DNA from: an uncultured Lachnospiraceae bacterium
GTDB lineage: Bacteria > Bacillota > Clostridia > Lachnospirales > Lachnospiraceae
Reading direction: 5' to 3'
DNA: 51,708 bases
Assembly (NCBI GenBank): GCA_946554445.1
Contig: CAMNSD010000030.1
Location: 1 to 51,708 of the forward strand
Shown here: positions 51,587 to 51,708 of the stretch, piece by piece
How positions within the stretch are numbered: the first letter of the stretch is position 1
Layout: each line of letters starts with the position of its first letter
Made by a program: the position numbers and the translations under genes
The notes under the pieces: model-generated
What the model saw: the letters and a program-made list of their open reading frames with translations, nothing else
Database searches by the model: none
What the model was told of the DNA's origin: nothing

Positions 51587-51615
51587 TTGACAGAAAAAAA
51601 TCAGTATTATATAAT
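51587..51615 (+). promoter_or_regulatory. Consensus promoter of tRNA-Pro
   Basis: TTGACA (51587-51592), a 17-nt spacer and TATAAT (51610-51615), exact consensus, 39 nt before the mature tRNA. Confidence 0.9.
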
Positions 51616-51654
51616 GTAACATGCGTTGTGAAGAATTCGGCGCCTAATACCTCG

Positions 51655-51708
51655 CGGGGTGTGGCTCAGCTTGGCTAGAGCGCCTGGTTTGGGACCAGGA
51701 GGTCGCAG
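51655..51708 (+). tRNA. tRNA-Pro, anticodon TGG (truncated by window end)
   Basis: Acceptor 5' strand CGGGGTG, D-arm GCTCAGCTTGGCTAGAGC, anticodon stem CCTGG/CCAGG with loop TTTGGGA (anticodon TGG at 51690-51692). The T-arm and 3' acceptor strand lie beyond the window. More tRNA genes may follow. Confidence 0.93.

Overview
The window looks like a chromosome segment of a low-to-mid-GC Firmicute of class Clostridia, most likely a gut Lachnospiraceae. This rests on strong AGGAGG-type ribosome binding sites, consensus TTGACA/TATAAT promoters, frequent AGA/AGG arginine codons, and the gene families present: PadR/GntR-linked membrane systems, HAAS-domain proteins, a GH94 phosphorylase and a Tn916-type integrase. 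The taxonomic call is inference; no rRNA is present.

Layout. (1) 1-1,990: right end of an integrative element, with an excisionase-like protein, a ribbon-helix-helix protein and a tyrosine integrase. (2) 1,991-10,340: mixed housekeeping and accessory genes: an HD hydrolase, an AT-rich AlbA_2/Schlafen-like ATPase gene lying between two look-alike terminators, RtcB RNA ligase, an XRE regulator, an Ada-type zinc protein, a TetR regulator with matching operators at its own gene and before a CPBP protease gene, an AIM24 protein, and a LytTR regulator whose receiver lacks the phospho-acceptor Asp. (3) 10,584-24,355: a large signalling block: solute-binding lipoprotein, membrane HD-GYP protein, REC-HD-GYP, free Hpt, PAS histidine kinase with a His-less Hpt-like tail, a second REC-HD-GYP with altered metal ligands, then cheR-cheB-cheY-like-cheA-cheW-MCP. 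No flagellar gene is present here. The block looks like a chemosensory or phosphorelay system joined to cyclic-di-GMP turnover.

(4) 24,588-30,911: an orphan ABC ATPase, tRNA-Arg(ACG), a YtrA-type GntR/ABC operon with a clear operator, a PadR/membrane-protein pair with twin 19-bp palindromic operators, small membrane proteins, and a hairpin-rich intergenic region. (5) 31,113-35,314: two ECF sigma-factor loci with their downstream partners, the second with a textbook ECF-type promoter. (6) 35,368-37,381: an AT-rich islet of a methyltransferase, a formyltransferase and an XRE regulator with three operator-like repeats. (7) 37,499-42,073: acyltransferase, flotillin, pyridoxal-kinase-like and MerR genes. 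(8) 42,569-46,479: cellobiose phosphorylase divergent from a LacI regulator; two nearly identical 16-bp operators and a 42-bp tandem repeat lie between them.

(9) 46,667-51,708: small membrane or hypothetical proteins, a 52-residue Asn/Gln/Ser-rich microprotein gene with its own terminator, an RlmL-like rRNA methyltransferase, an amidase-fold protein that has lost its catalytic residues, RdgB, a YfcE-type phosphodiesterase, and the first part of tRNA-Pro(TGG), cut by the window end.

A recurring theme is signalling or enzyme folds that have lost key residues: the LytTR receiver, the kinase's Hpt-like tail, the second REC-HD-GYP and the amidase.
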